A stretch of 64,000 nt of DNA from an uncultured delta proteobacterium (GTDB lineage Bacteria; Desulfobacterota; Desulfovibrionia; Desulfovibrionales; Desulfovibrionaceae), in contig LT599020.1 of NCBI GenBank assembly GCA_900079685.1, positions 52,217 through 116,216 of the forward strand, given 5' to 3'. This document shows positions 35,864-44,377 of this stretch, one piece after another. Both the position numbers and the translations under genes were made by a program. Positions within the stretch are counted from its first letter, which is position 1. The number at the start of each line of letters is the position of its first letter. The notes beneath the pieces are model-generated. The model had not been told where the DNA came from. It saw only the letters and a program-made list of their open reading frames with translations, and searched no databases.

Positions 35864-36835
35864 ATGGAAGTTGTTACTCCGGATGTTTCTTTTATGCTGA
35901 CAATTGTTGTTCCCGTGTATAACGAGGAAAAGACGCTGCCGCTTTTTTTGCAATCAATGCGCGATGTTTTGCCCAAGGTGACGGAGAACTACGAAATCAT
36001 CTTTGCTTTGGATCCCTGCACGGACAGAACCGAGGAAATGATCGAGGCCGCTCATGCAGCGGACTCCCGTATCAAACTGTTGCGGTTTTCACGCCGGTTC
36101 GGCCAGCCCGCTGCGACATGGGCCGGATTGCATTATGCCAAGGGTGACGCCGTTATTCCGATTGATTGTGACATGCAGGACCCCCCGGAGCTTATTGTTG
36201 AAATGGCCCGGTTATGGCGAGAGGAGGGATATAAGGTCGTTATCCCGCAGAGAATATCACGGGATGGCGAGAATATTTTAAAAAAATGCGTAGCGTATGC
36301 CGGCTATTGGTTTATTAACAAAACGGCGTCGGTAAATATCCCGCGTAATACCGGTGACTTCCGCTTGCTGGATCGTACTGTCGTCGATGAGCTTATGCGG
36401 TTGAGCGAAAGCCATGGTTTTTTGCGCGGCTTGACTTCCCTTGTCGGTTTTAAAACACGGCTTCTGCCTTTTAACCGTTTGGCACGGGCCGGGGGAGAGG
36501 GCAAATATAACCGGATCACCGGAAGCCTGAAAATCGGCTTTAATGGGATTGTCGCGTTTTCAGATTTTTTGCTCAACTCCATAGCCGCCGCTGGCCTTCT
36601 TTTCTCATTTTTGTCAATATTGGGTGCTGTTTTTCTTTTCTTCGCCAAGTTGTTTAATTGGTATGAATTCGCCACCGGTGTCGCAACCTTAGGTGTTCTG
36701 GTGCTTTTCCTCGCCGGCATGCAATTTTTGGCTGTCGGCGTTATGGGGGCGTATATATCCAGAATTTACGACGAAGTGAAAAGACGTCCCAAGTATATAG
36801 TAGAACGTTCTTTAGGGCTTGAGTCAGAAGCCTGA
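35864..36835 (+). CDS. GtrB/DPM1-like polyprenyl-phosphate glycosyltransferase (GT2)
   Basis: The 323-residue protein has a GT2 catalytic domain with TIVVPVYNEEKTLPLFLQ and PIDCDMQDPPELIVEMARLW, and two hydrophobic segments in the last third, as in GtrB, ArnC and DPM1. It would load a nucleotide-linked sugar on undecaprenyl phosphate. With the upstream GtrA-like protein and perhaps the membrane protein at 26867 it could add a side-chain sugar in the periplasm. Confidence 0.88.
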   Translation: MEVVTPDVSFMLTIVVPVYNEEKTLPLFLQSMRDVLPKVTENYEIIFALDPCTDRTEEMIEAAHAADSRIKLLRFSRRFGQPAATWAGLHYAKGDAVIPIDCDMQDPPELIVEMARLWREEGYKVVIPQRISRDGENILKKCVAYAGYWFINKTASVNIPRNTGDFRLLDRTVVDELMRLSESHGFLRGLTSLVGFKTRLLPFNRLARAGGEGKYNRITGSLKIGFNGIVAFSDFLLNSIAAAGLLFSFLSILGAVFLFFAKLFNWYEFATGVATLGVLVLFLAGMQFLAVGVMGAYISRIYDEVKRRPKYIVERSLGLESEA

Positions 36836-36897
36836 ACTGGAATAGCTCGACCGTGAAAGTTTTGTCTGTTTGGGCTGAAATCTGACGGAGGGATAAA

Positions 36898-38088
36898 TTG
36901 TTCATTCAAAAGATAAAAAGGCGCTTGAAGCATGCCTACTACGGGTTAATGGGAAAGTATAATTCCTTGGACTCCCTGCAAGATAGAATTGAGTCTCTTC
37001 GCGACCACATCTCTCTCACACCCCGCTCTGTAGAATATGTAATGATTTCACCATCATATATGTGTACATATGAGTGTTTTTTTTGCTCTACCCACAGCTA
37101 CCTTTTAAAGCCTGGCGAATATGCGGATGCCATCAATGCAAACTATCTTCCTGAATTCGTAAAAGATAAAAACAATTTTTTATTGCCGCTAGATACTTAC
37201 GAACGGCTTATTCGCGATTTGAAACTTTTGCGCGTTCGGCATATTGACTTTTCCGGTATTGGCGAACCATTGCTGCACCCGGATATCGTTCAGATGGTTG
37301 CTCTTGCTTCGAAAAACGGGATAGGCACCAGCATTACCTCCAACGGATCCATTTTGACGCCGGAGAAGTTTGACGCGCTCGCTTCGGCGGGCTTGGGCAC
37401 TTTGGTGCTGAGCGTAAATTCGCTGGTACCGGAACGGTATGAGCAGATTCATGGTAAAGCGGGACGTGAGGGATATAAGCGTCTGTTCGGCCTCTTTGAA
37501 CATATTGCTGCGCGGAAACAGGAAAGACTTGCCATGCCTGTTTATGCGAGTTTCGCGATAACCCCTGGCAATATGGATGAAATAGAGGCCATTGAGGCTT
37601 TCAAGCGGACATACCTCCTTGACAAGGTGAACTATACGCCAGTCAATGCGCATGAATGTTCCATGCAGTATGCATTGTCCGAAGACCATGTCAATTCTGT
37701 AGCGGCTGCGATAACGCGGTTAACGGACCAAAAGGGCGAGGAATTTAAGCATCTCTGGGAATCGACGGCAAAACGTAATGAGATGGACCTTCCCTGCTAC
37801 ACTGGAACGAAGTTTGTCTGGATTAACAGTAATGGTGACGTGATTTGCTGTTGTTTCGGTTATTACGTTCTTGGTAACATCAAAAAGCAGAGCTTCCAAT
37901 CCATATGGACATCTGACAAGTATATTCTTTTCAGGAAAAAGGCGCTTTCGATGCATTTGACAAAAAAGCCTCCGGAGATTGCGAATTGTACGCAATGCCC
38001 AATGCCTTGTGCATATCATGAAGAACTCGGCGATGATGCCGCTGGGCTTCATGAGGCGCTGCGGATACTTTATGGCGGGCTGTCCTGA
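36898..38088 (+). CDS. Radical SAM protein with SPASM-like C-terminal cysteines
   Basis: The 396-residue protein has the [4Fe-4S] motif CTYECFFC (CX3CX2C) near residue 56, then FSGIGEPLLHPD and SITSNGSILTPEKFD, hallmarks of radical SAM enzymes. A late CCCFGYYVLGN and the pair CTQCPMPC suggest an auxiliary cluster-binding SPASM domain. In polysaccharide loci such proteins could deoxygenate, epimerise or otherwise alter a sugar; no substrate can be read here. The start is TTG 36898 with GGAGGG five bases upstream. Confidence 0.85.
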   Translation: MFIQKIKRRLKHAYYGLMGKYNSLDSLQDRIESLRDHISLTPRSVEYVMISPSYMCTYECFFCSTHSYLLKPGEYADAINANYLPEFVKDKNNFLLPLDTYERLIRDLKLLRVRHIDFSGIGEPLLHPDIVQMVALASKNGIGTSITSNGSILTPEKFDALASAGLGTLVLSVNSLVPERYEQIHGKAGREGYKRLFGLFEHIAARKQERLAMPVYASFAITPGNMDEIEAIEAFKRTYLLDKVNYTPVNAHECSMQYALSEDHVNSVAAAITRLTDQKGEEFKHLWESTAKRNEMDLPCYTGTKFVWINSNGDVICCCFGYYVLGNIKKQSFQSIWTSDKYILFRKKALSMHLTKKPPEIANCTQCPMPCAYHEELGDDAAGLHEALRILYGGLS

Positions 38089-38190
38089 GAGGTTTCGGGC
38101 TGGCTCCTAAGGGCATGGGTATCTTTTCAGTGTTTTGTTTTGATACGTCTCAGCCCAAGGGCGACTGCCAAATACGATTTTGAGGAATAT

Positions 38191-39075
38191 ATGCGCATTC
38201 TCATTCTTGGTATTGGCGGCATGTTGGGTAATTCTCTCTATAGAGAACTCAACGTCCCAAGCCTTGATGTTTTCGGCTCACTTCGAAACATTAAGAAGAT
38301 CCGGGCTTTTTTCCCAACCGATGCTGGTGCTCGTCTGATTGATGGCGTGGATGCCTACAAGTTCGATTCCGTCGAACAGGCAGCTAACATGGTGAATCCT
38401 GATGTGCTTATCAATTGTATCGGCCTTATCCGCCAGCTTCCGGAAGGAAAGTTGCCGCTTCCCTGCATTGAAATCAATGCTCGCTTTCCCCACTTATTGG
38501 CGAAAATGTGTCGCGAGCGGCATATCCGGCTCATCCACTACAGCACGGATTGCGTTTTCGACGGCGCCAAGGGCGCTCCGTATACCGAGGATGATCCGCC
38601 ATCCGCCAAAGACATTTACGGCCTCAGCAAGTTTCTCGGGGAAGTGCGGGAATCTCCGGCCCTGACCATTCGCACGTCCATCATTGGGCACGAGCTGCGT
38701 AACAAGCTCAGTCTTGTGGAATGGTTCCTGGCGCAGAAAGGAACGGTCAAAGGGTATACCCAGGCAATATACAGCGGGCTGCCGGTAACGGAACATGCGC
38801 GTATCCTGCGGGAGTATGTGTTGCCCAATCCCGCCCTGACGGGCCTTTACCAGGTTGCCGGAAGGCCGATTTCCAAGTATGAGCTTTTGCAGCTCGTTGC
38901 CCGCGAATATGGAAAAAAAATATCCATTGAGCCGGAACCAACGGTTAGAGAAGACAAAAGGCTTTCGGGCGACGCCTTTTTCCGCTCTACCGGCTATGTG
39001 CCCCCCGAATGGCCGGAATTGATCCGGGCGATGCGCGCGGCACATCAGGCCGTAATGGGAGATAGCGCAGTATGA
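38191..39075 (+). CDS. RmlD-like nucleotide-sugar reductase (WbvR/FnlB-type)
   Basis: The 294-residue SDR has ILGIGGMLGNSLYRELN, INCIGLIRQLPEGKLP, HYSTDCVFDGAKGAPYTEDD and YGLSKFLGEV, as in dTDP-4-dehydrorhamnose reductases. Followed by an FnlA/WbjB-type dehydratase and a 2-epimerase, it matches the module that makes UDP-L-QuiNAc or UDP-L-FucNAc. It lacks a C-terminal cupin-like extension, so it resembles WbvR (QuiNAc) more than WbjC (FucNAc). ATG 38191 has GAGGA upstream. The stop overlaps the next start. Confidence 0.83.
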   Translation: MRILILGIGGMLGNSLYRELNVPSLDVFGSLRNIKKIRAFFPTDAGARLIDGVDAYKFDSVEQAANMVNPDVLINCIGLIRQLPEGKLPLPCIEINARFPHLLAKMCRERHIRLIHYSTDCVFDGAKGAPYTEDDPPSAKDIYGLSKFLGEVRESPALTIRTSIIGHELRNKLSLVEWFLAQKGTVKGYTQAIYSGLPVTEHARILREYVLPNPALTGLYQVAGRPISKYELLQLVAREYGKKISIEPEPTVREDKRLSGDAFFRSTGYVPPEWPELIRAMRAAHQAVMGDSAV

Positions 39076-40142
39076 ATGTTTTTCAGGATAAATACCTCGT
39101 CATTACCGGTGGGACCGGCTCCTTGGGTAAAACCCTCGTGCGGCATCTGCTGGCCGGAACTTATGGGACTCCCCGGAAAATAATTATTTTTTCCCGTGAC
39201 GAAGCCAAGCAGCATTACATGAGGGTCGCGTATTCGACGGTAAAAAATCCGACCGACGAAATTATTTATGACAACTTCCGGCGTTTGCTTGAGTTCCGAA
39301 TCGGCGACGTGCGAAATTACGCGTCGCTCTGTTCTGTTTTGAGAGGAGCGGATATCGTCATCAACGCGGCCGCGCTGAAGCAGGTTCCTTCCTGCGAGTA
39401 TTTTCCCGTGGAAGCGGCCATGACCAACGTCATCGGCGCGAGCAACATCGTGCGGGCGATCAGTGAGAACGATTTGCCCGTGGAAACGGTCGTCGGGGTT
39501 TCAACGGACAAGGCCTGCCTGCCCGTCAATGCCATGGGCATGACCAAAGCCTTGCAGGAGCGCATGTTCATCGCGGCCAACGTCACCACCCCCAAAACGC
39601 GCTTTATCTGCGTGCGGTACGGCAACGTTCTTGCCTCGCGCGGTTCCGTCATTCCATTGTTCCATGAACAGATTCTCGCGGGCGGGCCTGTTACCATCAC
39701 TACCGAAGACATGACCCGCTTCCTGCTGCCGCTTTCCCATGCGGTGACCACCATTGCTACGGCCGTTGCCGGGGCGGCCCCCGGCGAAACCTACGTGCCG
39801 AAAATTGCCGCCGCTTTGATAACGGATATTGCCAAAGCGCTTATCGGGGACCGGGATATCCCGGTAAAGGTCATCGGCATCCGGCCAGGGGAGAAAGTTC
39901 ACGAATTGATGATCGCGCCGGAAGAGGGCGTACGCGCTTATGACCGCGGCGACTTTTACGCCATCAAACCGATGCTGCCCGAGCTGGCATCCCTCAGGAA
40001 AGAAACAGATGCGCCGCGAGGCCGTTCCTACGGTTCCAACGACGATGTGATGGATTTCGCGGGCACGCTGGCGTTGTTGCAAAAATACAAGCTCATGGTC
40101 GGCGACGTCCGCGACGATAGCGACGAGGAACTGCTGTCATGA
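39072..40142 (+). CDS. fnlA: UDP-GlcNAc 4,6-dehydratase/5-epimerase (FnlA/WbjB/CapE-like)
   Basis: The 356-residue SDR has ITGGTGSLGKTLVRHLL and the CapE/FlaA1 signature VVGVSTDKACLPVNAMGMTK, in which the usual YxxxK tyrosine is replaced by methionine. RPGEKVHELMIAPEEG near the C-terminus also fits. It dehydrates and epimerises UDP-GlcNAc to a 4-keto-6-deoxy-L sugar nucleotide. It lies between the reductase and the 2-epimerase of the same pathway, with four-base overlaps on both sides. Confidence 0.9.
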   Translation: MNVFQDKYLVITGGTGSLGKTLVRHLLAGTYGTPRKIIIFSRDEAKQHYMRVAYSTVKNPTDEIIYDNFRRLLEFRIGDVRNYASLCSVLRGADIVINAAALKQVPSCEYFPVEAAMTNVIGASNIVRAISENDLPVETVVGVSTDKACLPVNAMGMTKALQERMFIAANVTTPKTRFICVRYGNVLASRGSVIPLFHEQILAGGPVTITTEDMTRFLLPLSHAVTTIATAVAGAAPGETYVPKIAAALITDIAKALIGDRDIPVKVIGIRPGEKVHELMIAPEEGVRAYDRGDFYAIKPMLPELASLRKETDAPRGRSYGSNDDVMDFAGTLALLQKYKLMVGDVRDDSDEELLS

Positions 40143-41218
40143 AAGTCATGACCGTGCTCGGCACGCGGCCCGAGATCATCCGGCTTTCGCGTGTCATTCC
40201 GCTTTTGGATTCCCTGTGCGAACATGTTGTCGTATTCACGGGGCAAAATTACGATCCCCGGTTGAGCACGCTTTTTTTTGACGACCTGGGTATACGCAAG
40301 GCGGATTATTCGCTGGAAACCCGGGCGGAATCGACCTGGGGCCAGATCGGCAACATTTTGCGGGAAACAGAAGCTGTTCTCCGCAAGGAAAAGCCTGACA
40401 GATTCCTCGTGCTCGGAGACACTAATTCGGCCTTGACCGCCATGATCGCGAAACGCCAAGGCGTTACGGTGTACCACATGGAGGCGGGCAACCGCTGCTT
40501 CGACGACCGGGTGCCGGAAGAGGTCAATCGCCGGGTCATCGACCATTCCTCGGATGTGCTGTTGCCCTATACCAACAGAAGCCGGGACCATCTCCTGCGT
40601 GAGGCGTTTCATCCCAACAGGGTTTACGTCACGGGCAATCCGATCAAGGAAGTGATGGACTATTACAGCCCGTGGGTTGAGGCCAGCGAGATACTCAAGA
40701 CGCTGGGCGTGACGGCGGGAGAATATTTCCTGGTAACCCTCCACCGTGCCGAAAACGTGGATATCCCCGAAAGGCTTGCGTCCTTCATGGCCGCTTTCGG
40801 CGCTCTTGCCGCGCGGTACGCCGTGCCGGTTCTTCTGTCGCTTCACCCGCATACCCGCGCGCGGCTTGCCGATAACGGTATTGCGACTCCCAAGGGAGTG
40901 GTCTTCCTTGACCCTCCGGGATTTTTTGATTTCGTGCGCCTGGAAAAAGACGCCAAAGCCCTGCTTTCGGACAGCGGCACAGTGCAGGAGGAAGGCTGCA
41001 TCATGGGCGTGCCCACGGTGACTTTGCGCGACGTGACGGAACGGCCGGAAACGCTGGAGTGCGGGAGCAATATCCTGAGCGGCTGCTCTTCCGAAGAAAT
41101 ACAGCGGTGTCTGGATATGGTGCTGAGCCGTAGCGCTTTCTGGACGCCGCCGGCCGAGTATCTTGAGACGGAAGTCAGCCGGACTGTCGCCAATATTGTG
41201 TTGGGGTACAGGTTGTGA
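40139..41218 (+). CDS. fnlC: UDP-HexNAc 2-epimerase (FnlC/WbjD/WbvD-like)
   Basis: The 359-residue enzyme shares the non-hydrolysing 2-epimerase fold: MTVLGTRPEIIRLSRVIPLL, LGDTNSALTA, HMEAGNRCFDDRVPEEVNRR and LSDSGTVQEEGCIMGVP. It is clearly different from the copy at 14527, with GNRCFD in place of GLRSFD. It would catalyse the last step, inverting C2 to yield UDP-L-QuiNAc or UDP-L-FucNAc. ATGA overlaps the FnlA-type stop. Confidence 0.9.
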   Translation: MKVMTVLGTRPEIIRLSRVIPLLDSLCEHVVVFTGQNYDPRLSTLFFDDLGIRKADYSLETRAESTWGQIGNILRETEAVLRKEKPDRFLVLGDTNSALTAMIAKRQGVTVYHMEAGNRCFDDRVPEEVNRRVIDHSSDVLLPYTNRSRDHLLREAFHPNRVYVTGNPIKEVMDYYSPWVEASEILKTLGVTAGEYFLVTLHRAENVDIPERLASFMAAFGALAARYAVPVLLSLHPHTRARLADNGIATPKGVVFLDPPGFFDFVRLEKDAKALLSDSGTVQEEGCIMGVPTVTLRDVTERPETLECGSNILSGCSSEEIQRCLDMVLSRSAFWTPPAEYLETEVSRTVANIVLGYRL

Positions 41219-42174
41219 CCGGCTTCCATCCTTTGGTTTCAATAATCATCCCTGTTTATAAAGGCGCTGACTATATGCGTGAGGCCATTGATTCGGCCCT
41301 CGCGCAGACATACGATAATTGCGAAGTTATTGTGGTGAATGACGGCTCTCCCGATAATGGGGAAACGGAACGCATCGCGCTTTCCTACGGGGACAGAATC
41401 CGTTACTTCGCGAAAGAAAACGGTGGAGTCGCCACGGCGCTCAATCTGGGCATACGGGAGATGCGGGGCGAGTATTTTTCCTGGCTTTCGCATGATGATC
41501 TGTATTTGCCGGAAAAGGTGGCAATGCAGGTAGAGGCTTTACGCCGCCTTCCGGACAGGCGGGTGATCCTCTACAGCGATTTCTACTATATGGACGCTCA
41601 GGGTGTGGTCACCGGCGAGTATTGTTTTCCGGACATAGAGCCGGGCGCCATGTTTTGTCACCTGTATGAAAACAGCTCTCTGCATGGCTGCTCTCTGCTT
41701 ATCCCCAGATGCGCTTTTGACCGGGTGGGCTTTTTCCCAGAGCATCTGAAGACAACCCAGGACTATGAACTCTGGTTTGCGATGGCTCGTGTTTATTCTT
41801 TCGTGCGGATACCCCACCGGTTGATACAATTCAGGTTGCACGAGGCGCAGGGAACAAACTGTCTGCCTGAACGCAACCCTGAAGAATTGGCGCTTTTTGC
41901 CCGGCATCTGGACGGGTATATGGAATGCAAAAAACGGGACTTGCCGGGCGAAAAGGATATCCTGCGTTTTTTACTGGCTCTGCGTGTGAAACAGGGGCGA
42001 TTCGCCCAGGCACGGTATATTCTTGGCCAATGCGCCAGCAAAGGCGGCGGGGTTTTTGCGGCGGAGATGCGGCTTCGCCATATCGGCCTTGTAGCTGCGG
42101 CCAGTATTTTTTCCAGAGTGTCTTTTCTTAAAAAGAGGTTGCGCCCGATAAAACGTGGACTTTGCGGCGTGTAG
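41215..42174 (+). CDS. Glycosyltransferase family 2
   Basis: The 319-residue GT-A protein starts with VSIIIPVYKGADYMREAID and has VIVVNDGSPDNGETE and a FSWLSHDDLYLPEKVA segment with the divalent-metal-binding aspartates. Its GTG start overlaps the 2-epimerase stop. It could be the transferase of the sugar made by the preceding three genes, but the donor is not provable. Confidence 0.88.
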   Translation: MTGFHPLVSIIIPVYKGADYMREAIDSALAQTYDNCEVIVVNDGSPDNGETERIALSYGDRIRYFAKENGGVATALNLGIREMRGEYFSWLSHDDLYLPEKVAMQVEALRRLPDRRVILYSDFYYMDAQGVVTGEYCFPDIEPGAMFCHLYENSSLHGCSLLIPRCAFDRVGFFPEHLKTTQDYELWFAMARVYSFVRIPHRLIQFRLHEAQGTNCLPERNPEELALFARHLDGYMECKKRDLPGEKDILRFLLALRVKQGRFAQARYILGQCASKGGGVFAAEMRLRHIGLVAAASIFSRVSFLKKRLRPIKRGLCGV

Positions 42175-42196
42175 CTTACCCCCGGGACATACGGCC

Positions 42197-43474
42197 ATGA
42201 ATGTTTTGCATGTGAATACGCATCCTTCCGGAGGAGGGGCGGCAGTCGCAGCCCGGCGGTTGCACAAGGGGCTGCGTGAGGCCGGCGTATGTTCGTCCTT
42301 TGCTTTTTTGGAAAACCACAGTGAGGAACCCGGCCTTATTCCCTTGGGCGGCAGTTTTTGGGGGCAGGTTTACCGGGCGTTCGGCGAACGCCTGGGCGGA
42401 AAATTGCGGAATATTTTTTATTCCAGGCCGGAGCATCCTTCATATTCGACGTTTTCTCTTTTTCCCAGCTTGCTGGGCGGGGCCATTAATGCGATACCCA
42501 AAGATATTCTGCACCTGCACTGGGTGAACGCCGGTTTTCTGAGCCCTTGGGATATACGCCGCCTGCGCGGTCCGGTCGTCTGGAGCCTCCATGACGCGTG
42601 GCCCTTTACCGGGGGCTGCCATTACTCCAATTGCGGCTGTCTTCGCTACGCGGAAGGATGCGGCAGGTGTCCCGAACTCTCCAGCTGGACTTTATACGAT
42701 GTATCCCGCCTGCATTGGCGGATGAAACGCCGTGCGGCAAATGACCTGCGGCCGGTGGTCGTGGCCGCGAGCCGGGAACATGCGGCGAAGGCCGCCCGTA
42801 GCGGCCTGTTTCCAGAAGACCATATACGGATCATTCCGAATGGCGTGGATGTTGCCGTTTTCCGCCCATTTCCCAAGGAACAGGCGCGTGATATTCTGAG
42901 GTTGCCGCGGGACCGGAAAATTATCCTGACCGGCGCGTTTGGAGCGATGAGCGACTATAATAAGGGCTTTGATTTGCTCCGTTTCGCCTTGGATAGGCTT
43001 GGGGCCAACGGGGAAAATGCCCTGCTTGCGGTTTTCGGTGAAAATGAGACGGATAACGCCATGTCAGTTCCCGTCCATTTTTTGGGCCGATTGCGGGATG
43101 ACGCAACACTCGCGCTCGCCTATTCCGCCGCGGATGTTTTCGTCTGCCCCTCCCGTTCGGAAAGTTTTTCACTGACAACCCTGGAAGCGCTGGCGTGCGG
43201 TACTCCTGTTGCCGCCTTTTCAGTAGGAGGCATTCCGGATATGGTTGAGCACGGCGTTTCCGGCTGTTTGGCAAAGCCAGAGGATCCGGAAGATCTGGCA
43301 AGGGGAATCGCGTATATTCTTGAAGATGAAGAGCGCGCCAGGAACATGGGGGCGGCCGGTAGAAGAAGAGTGCAGGAAGAATTTTCCCTGCCGGTCATTG
43401 CGAAGAGACATATCGCTCTTTATGAGGAAATTTCGGCTGATTCGGGGGATACGCGCAAGGGGAAGTCTCTGTGA
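42197..43474 (+). CDS. Glycosyltransferase family 4
   Basis: The 425-residue GT-B protein has MNVLHVNTHPSGGGAAVAAR at the N-terminus, HDAWPFTGGCHYSNCGCLRY with HLHWVNAGFLS, and the C-terminal RSESFSLTTLEALACGTP nucleotide-sugar motif. This cysteine-rich Gly-Gly-Cys-His region is a common variant in O-antigen GT4 enzymes. ATG 42197 gives the natural start. The stop overlaps the fucosyltransferase-like start. Confidence 0.88.
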   Translation: MNVLHVNTHPSGGGAAVAARRLHKGLREAGVCSSFAFLENHSEEPGLIPLGGSFWGQVYRAFGERLGGKLRNIFYSRPEHPSYSTFSLFPSLLGGAINAIPKDILHLHWVNAGFLSPWDIRRLRGPVVWSLHDAWPFTGGCHYSNCGCLRYAEGCGRCPELSSWTLYDVSRLHWRMKRRAANDLRPVVVAASREHAAKAARSGLFPEDHIRIIPNGVDVAVFRPFPKEQARDILRLPRDRKIILTGAFGAMSDYNKGFDLLRFALDRLGANGENALLAVFGENETDNAMSVPVHFLGRLRDDATLALAYSAADVFVCPSRSESFSLTTLEALACGTPVAAFSVGGIPDMVEHGVSGCLAKPEDPEDLARGIAYILEDEERARNMGAAGRRRVQEEFSLPVIAKRHIALYEEISADSGDTRKGKSL

Positions 43475-44277
43475 TCGTTTTGTTCCGCAAAGCCGGGAAT
43501 CACAGCAACAGGCTTTTTCAGAACCTTCATTTTGAAGCGTTGTGTCATGAATACAATATCGCGTATCTAAATCCTTCCTTTTCCGATATGGCGAAGTATT
43601 ACAAACAGCCTTGTTCCACCAAGAATACGCTGAAATCCCTTTTGCTGCAGCGAGAGCGCTGCGCGAAAGCAATGGGGCTTTTTGCGGGAAAGGATGTCTT
43701 GTCGTATGATGGCGCTGAAACCGCGCCGCTTTTGGACGTTGTTTCACAATACAATACAGCGTATGTCTGCGGATGGGGCTTCAGAAATTTTGAGTTGACA
43801 AAGAAGTATCAGGGTCTGTTTGCCGACAGGTATTCGCTGAAGGAAGTCTTTTTTCAGAAAAACGCCCTTGTGCAGACCGTTGATGCGCTGAAGAGAGACA
43901 GAGCCACTCTGGTCGGCGTCCACGTGCGGCGGGGGGACTATAAGGGATGGCAAAACGGCAGATATTACTTCTCAGATGATGTGTATGCAAAATACATGCG
44001 TTCGTTGCGTGAAATACTCCATGCAAAGTGTGGCAGTGGGTGTAAGTTTGTCGTGTTCTCAAATGAGGCCACAGATATAAAAGAGGCTGGCGACATAATC
44101 AAATCTTCGAATGATTGGTATATAGACCATCATGTCATGGGGAAGTGTGATTTCCTTATCGGTCCTCCAAGCACATTTACCTTGTGGGCGAGCTATGTCG
44201 GAAAAACGAAATATTGCCACATACAGGGCGCGTCCGGTGAGGTTTCGCTTGATGACTTTACGTATTGTTATGGATGA
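43471..44277 (+). CDS. Alpha-1,2-fucosyltransferase-like protein (GT11)
   Basis: The 268-residue protein carries the GT11 motif HVRRGDYKGWQNGRYYFSDD, close to the HxRRxDY signature that binds GDP-fucose, plus FVVFSNEA and the late DFLIGPPSTFTLWAS. It fits the gmd-fcl genes at the start of the locus, whose GDP-L-fucose it would use. The start is GTG 43471, overlapping the upstream stop. It ends in a tiny frame overlap described separately. Confidence 0.85.
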   Translation: MIVLFRKAGNHSNRLFQNLHFEALCHEYNIAYLNPSFSDMAKYYKQPCSTKNTLKSLLLQRERCAKAMGLFAGKDVLSYDGAETAPLLDVVSQYNTAYVCGWGFRNFELTKKYQGLFADRYSLKEVFFQKNALVQTVDALKRDRATLVGVHVRRGDYKGWQNGRYYFSDDVYAKYMRSLREILHAKCGSGCKFVVFSNEATDIKEAGDIIKSSNDWYIDHHVMGKCDFLIGPPSTFTLWASYVGKTKYCHIQGASGEVSLDDFTYCYG

Positions 44278-44377
44278 TTTTTTGCGGACCGAGTCAGATT
44301 TCCGCCTTGCTAGCCACTTGACGGCAGCGGGCAGGGCGACGGCTTCACTGCATGCTGATCCGGCGGGTTTTGCATGA
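44270..44377 (+). CDS. 35-residue coupled small ORF (uncertain)
   Basis: The frame begins at an ATG that overlaps the end of the GT11 gene and stops at a TGA that overlaps the ATG of the next glycosyltransferase. It fills the only gap here. The product starts MDDFLRTESDFRLASHL and is unrecognised. It could be a vestige of a lost gene or a coupling peptide that keeps ribosomes moving into the next gene. Confidence 0.35.
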   Translation: MDDFLRTESDFRLASHLTAAGRATASLHADPAGFA

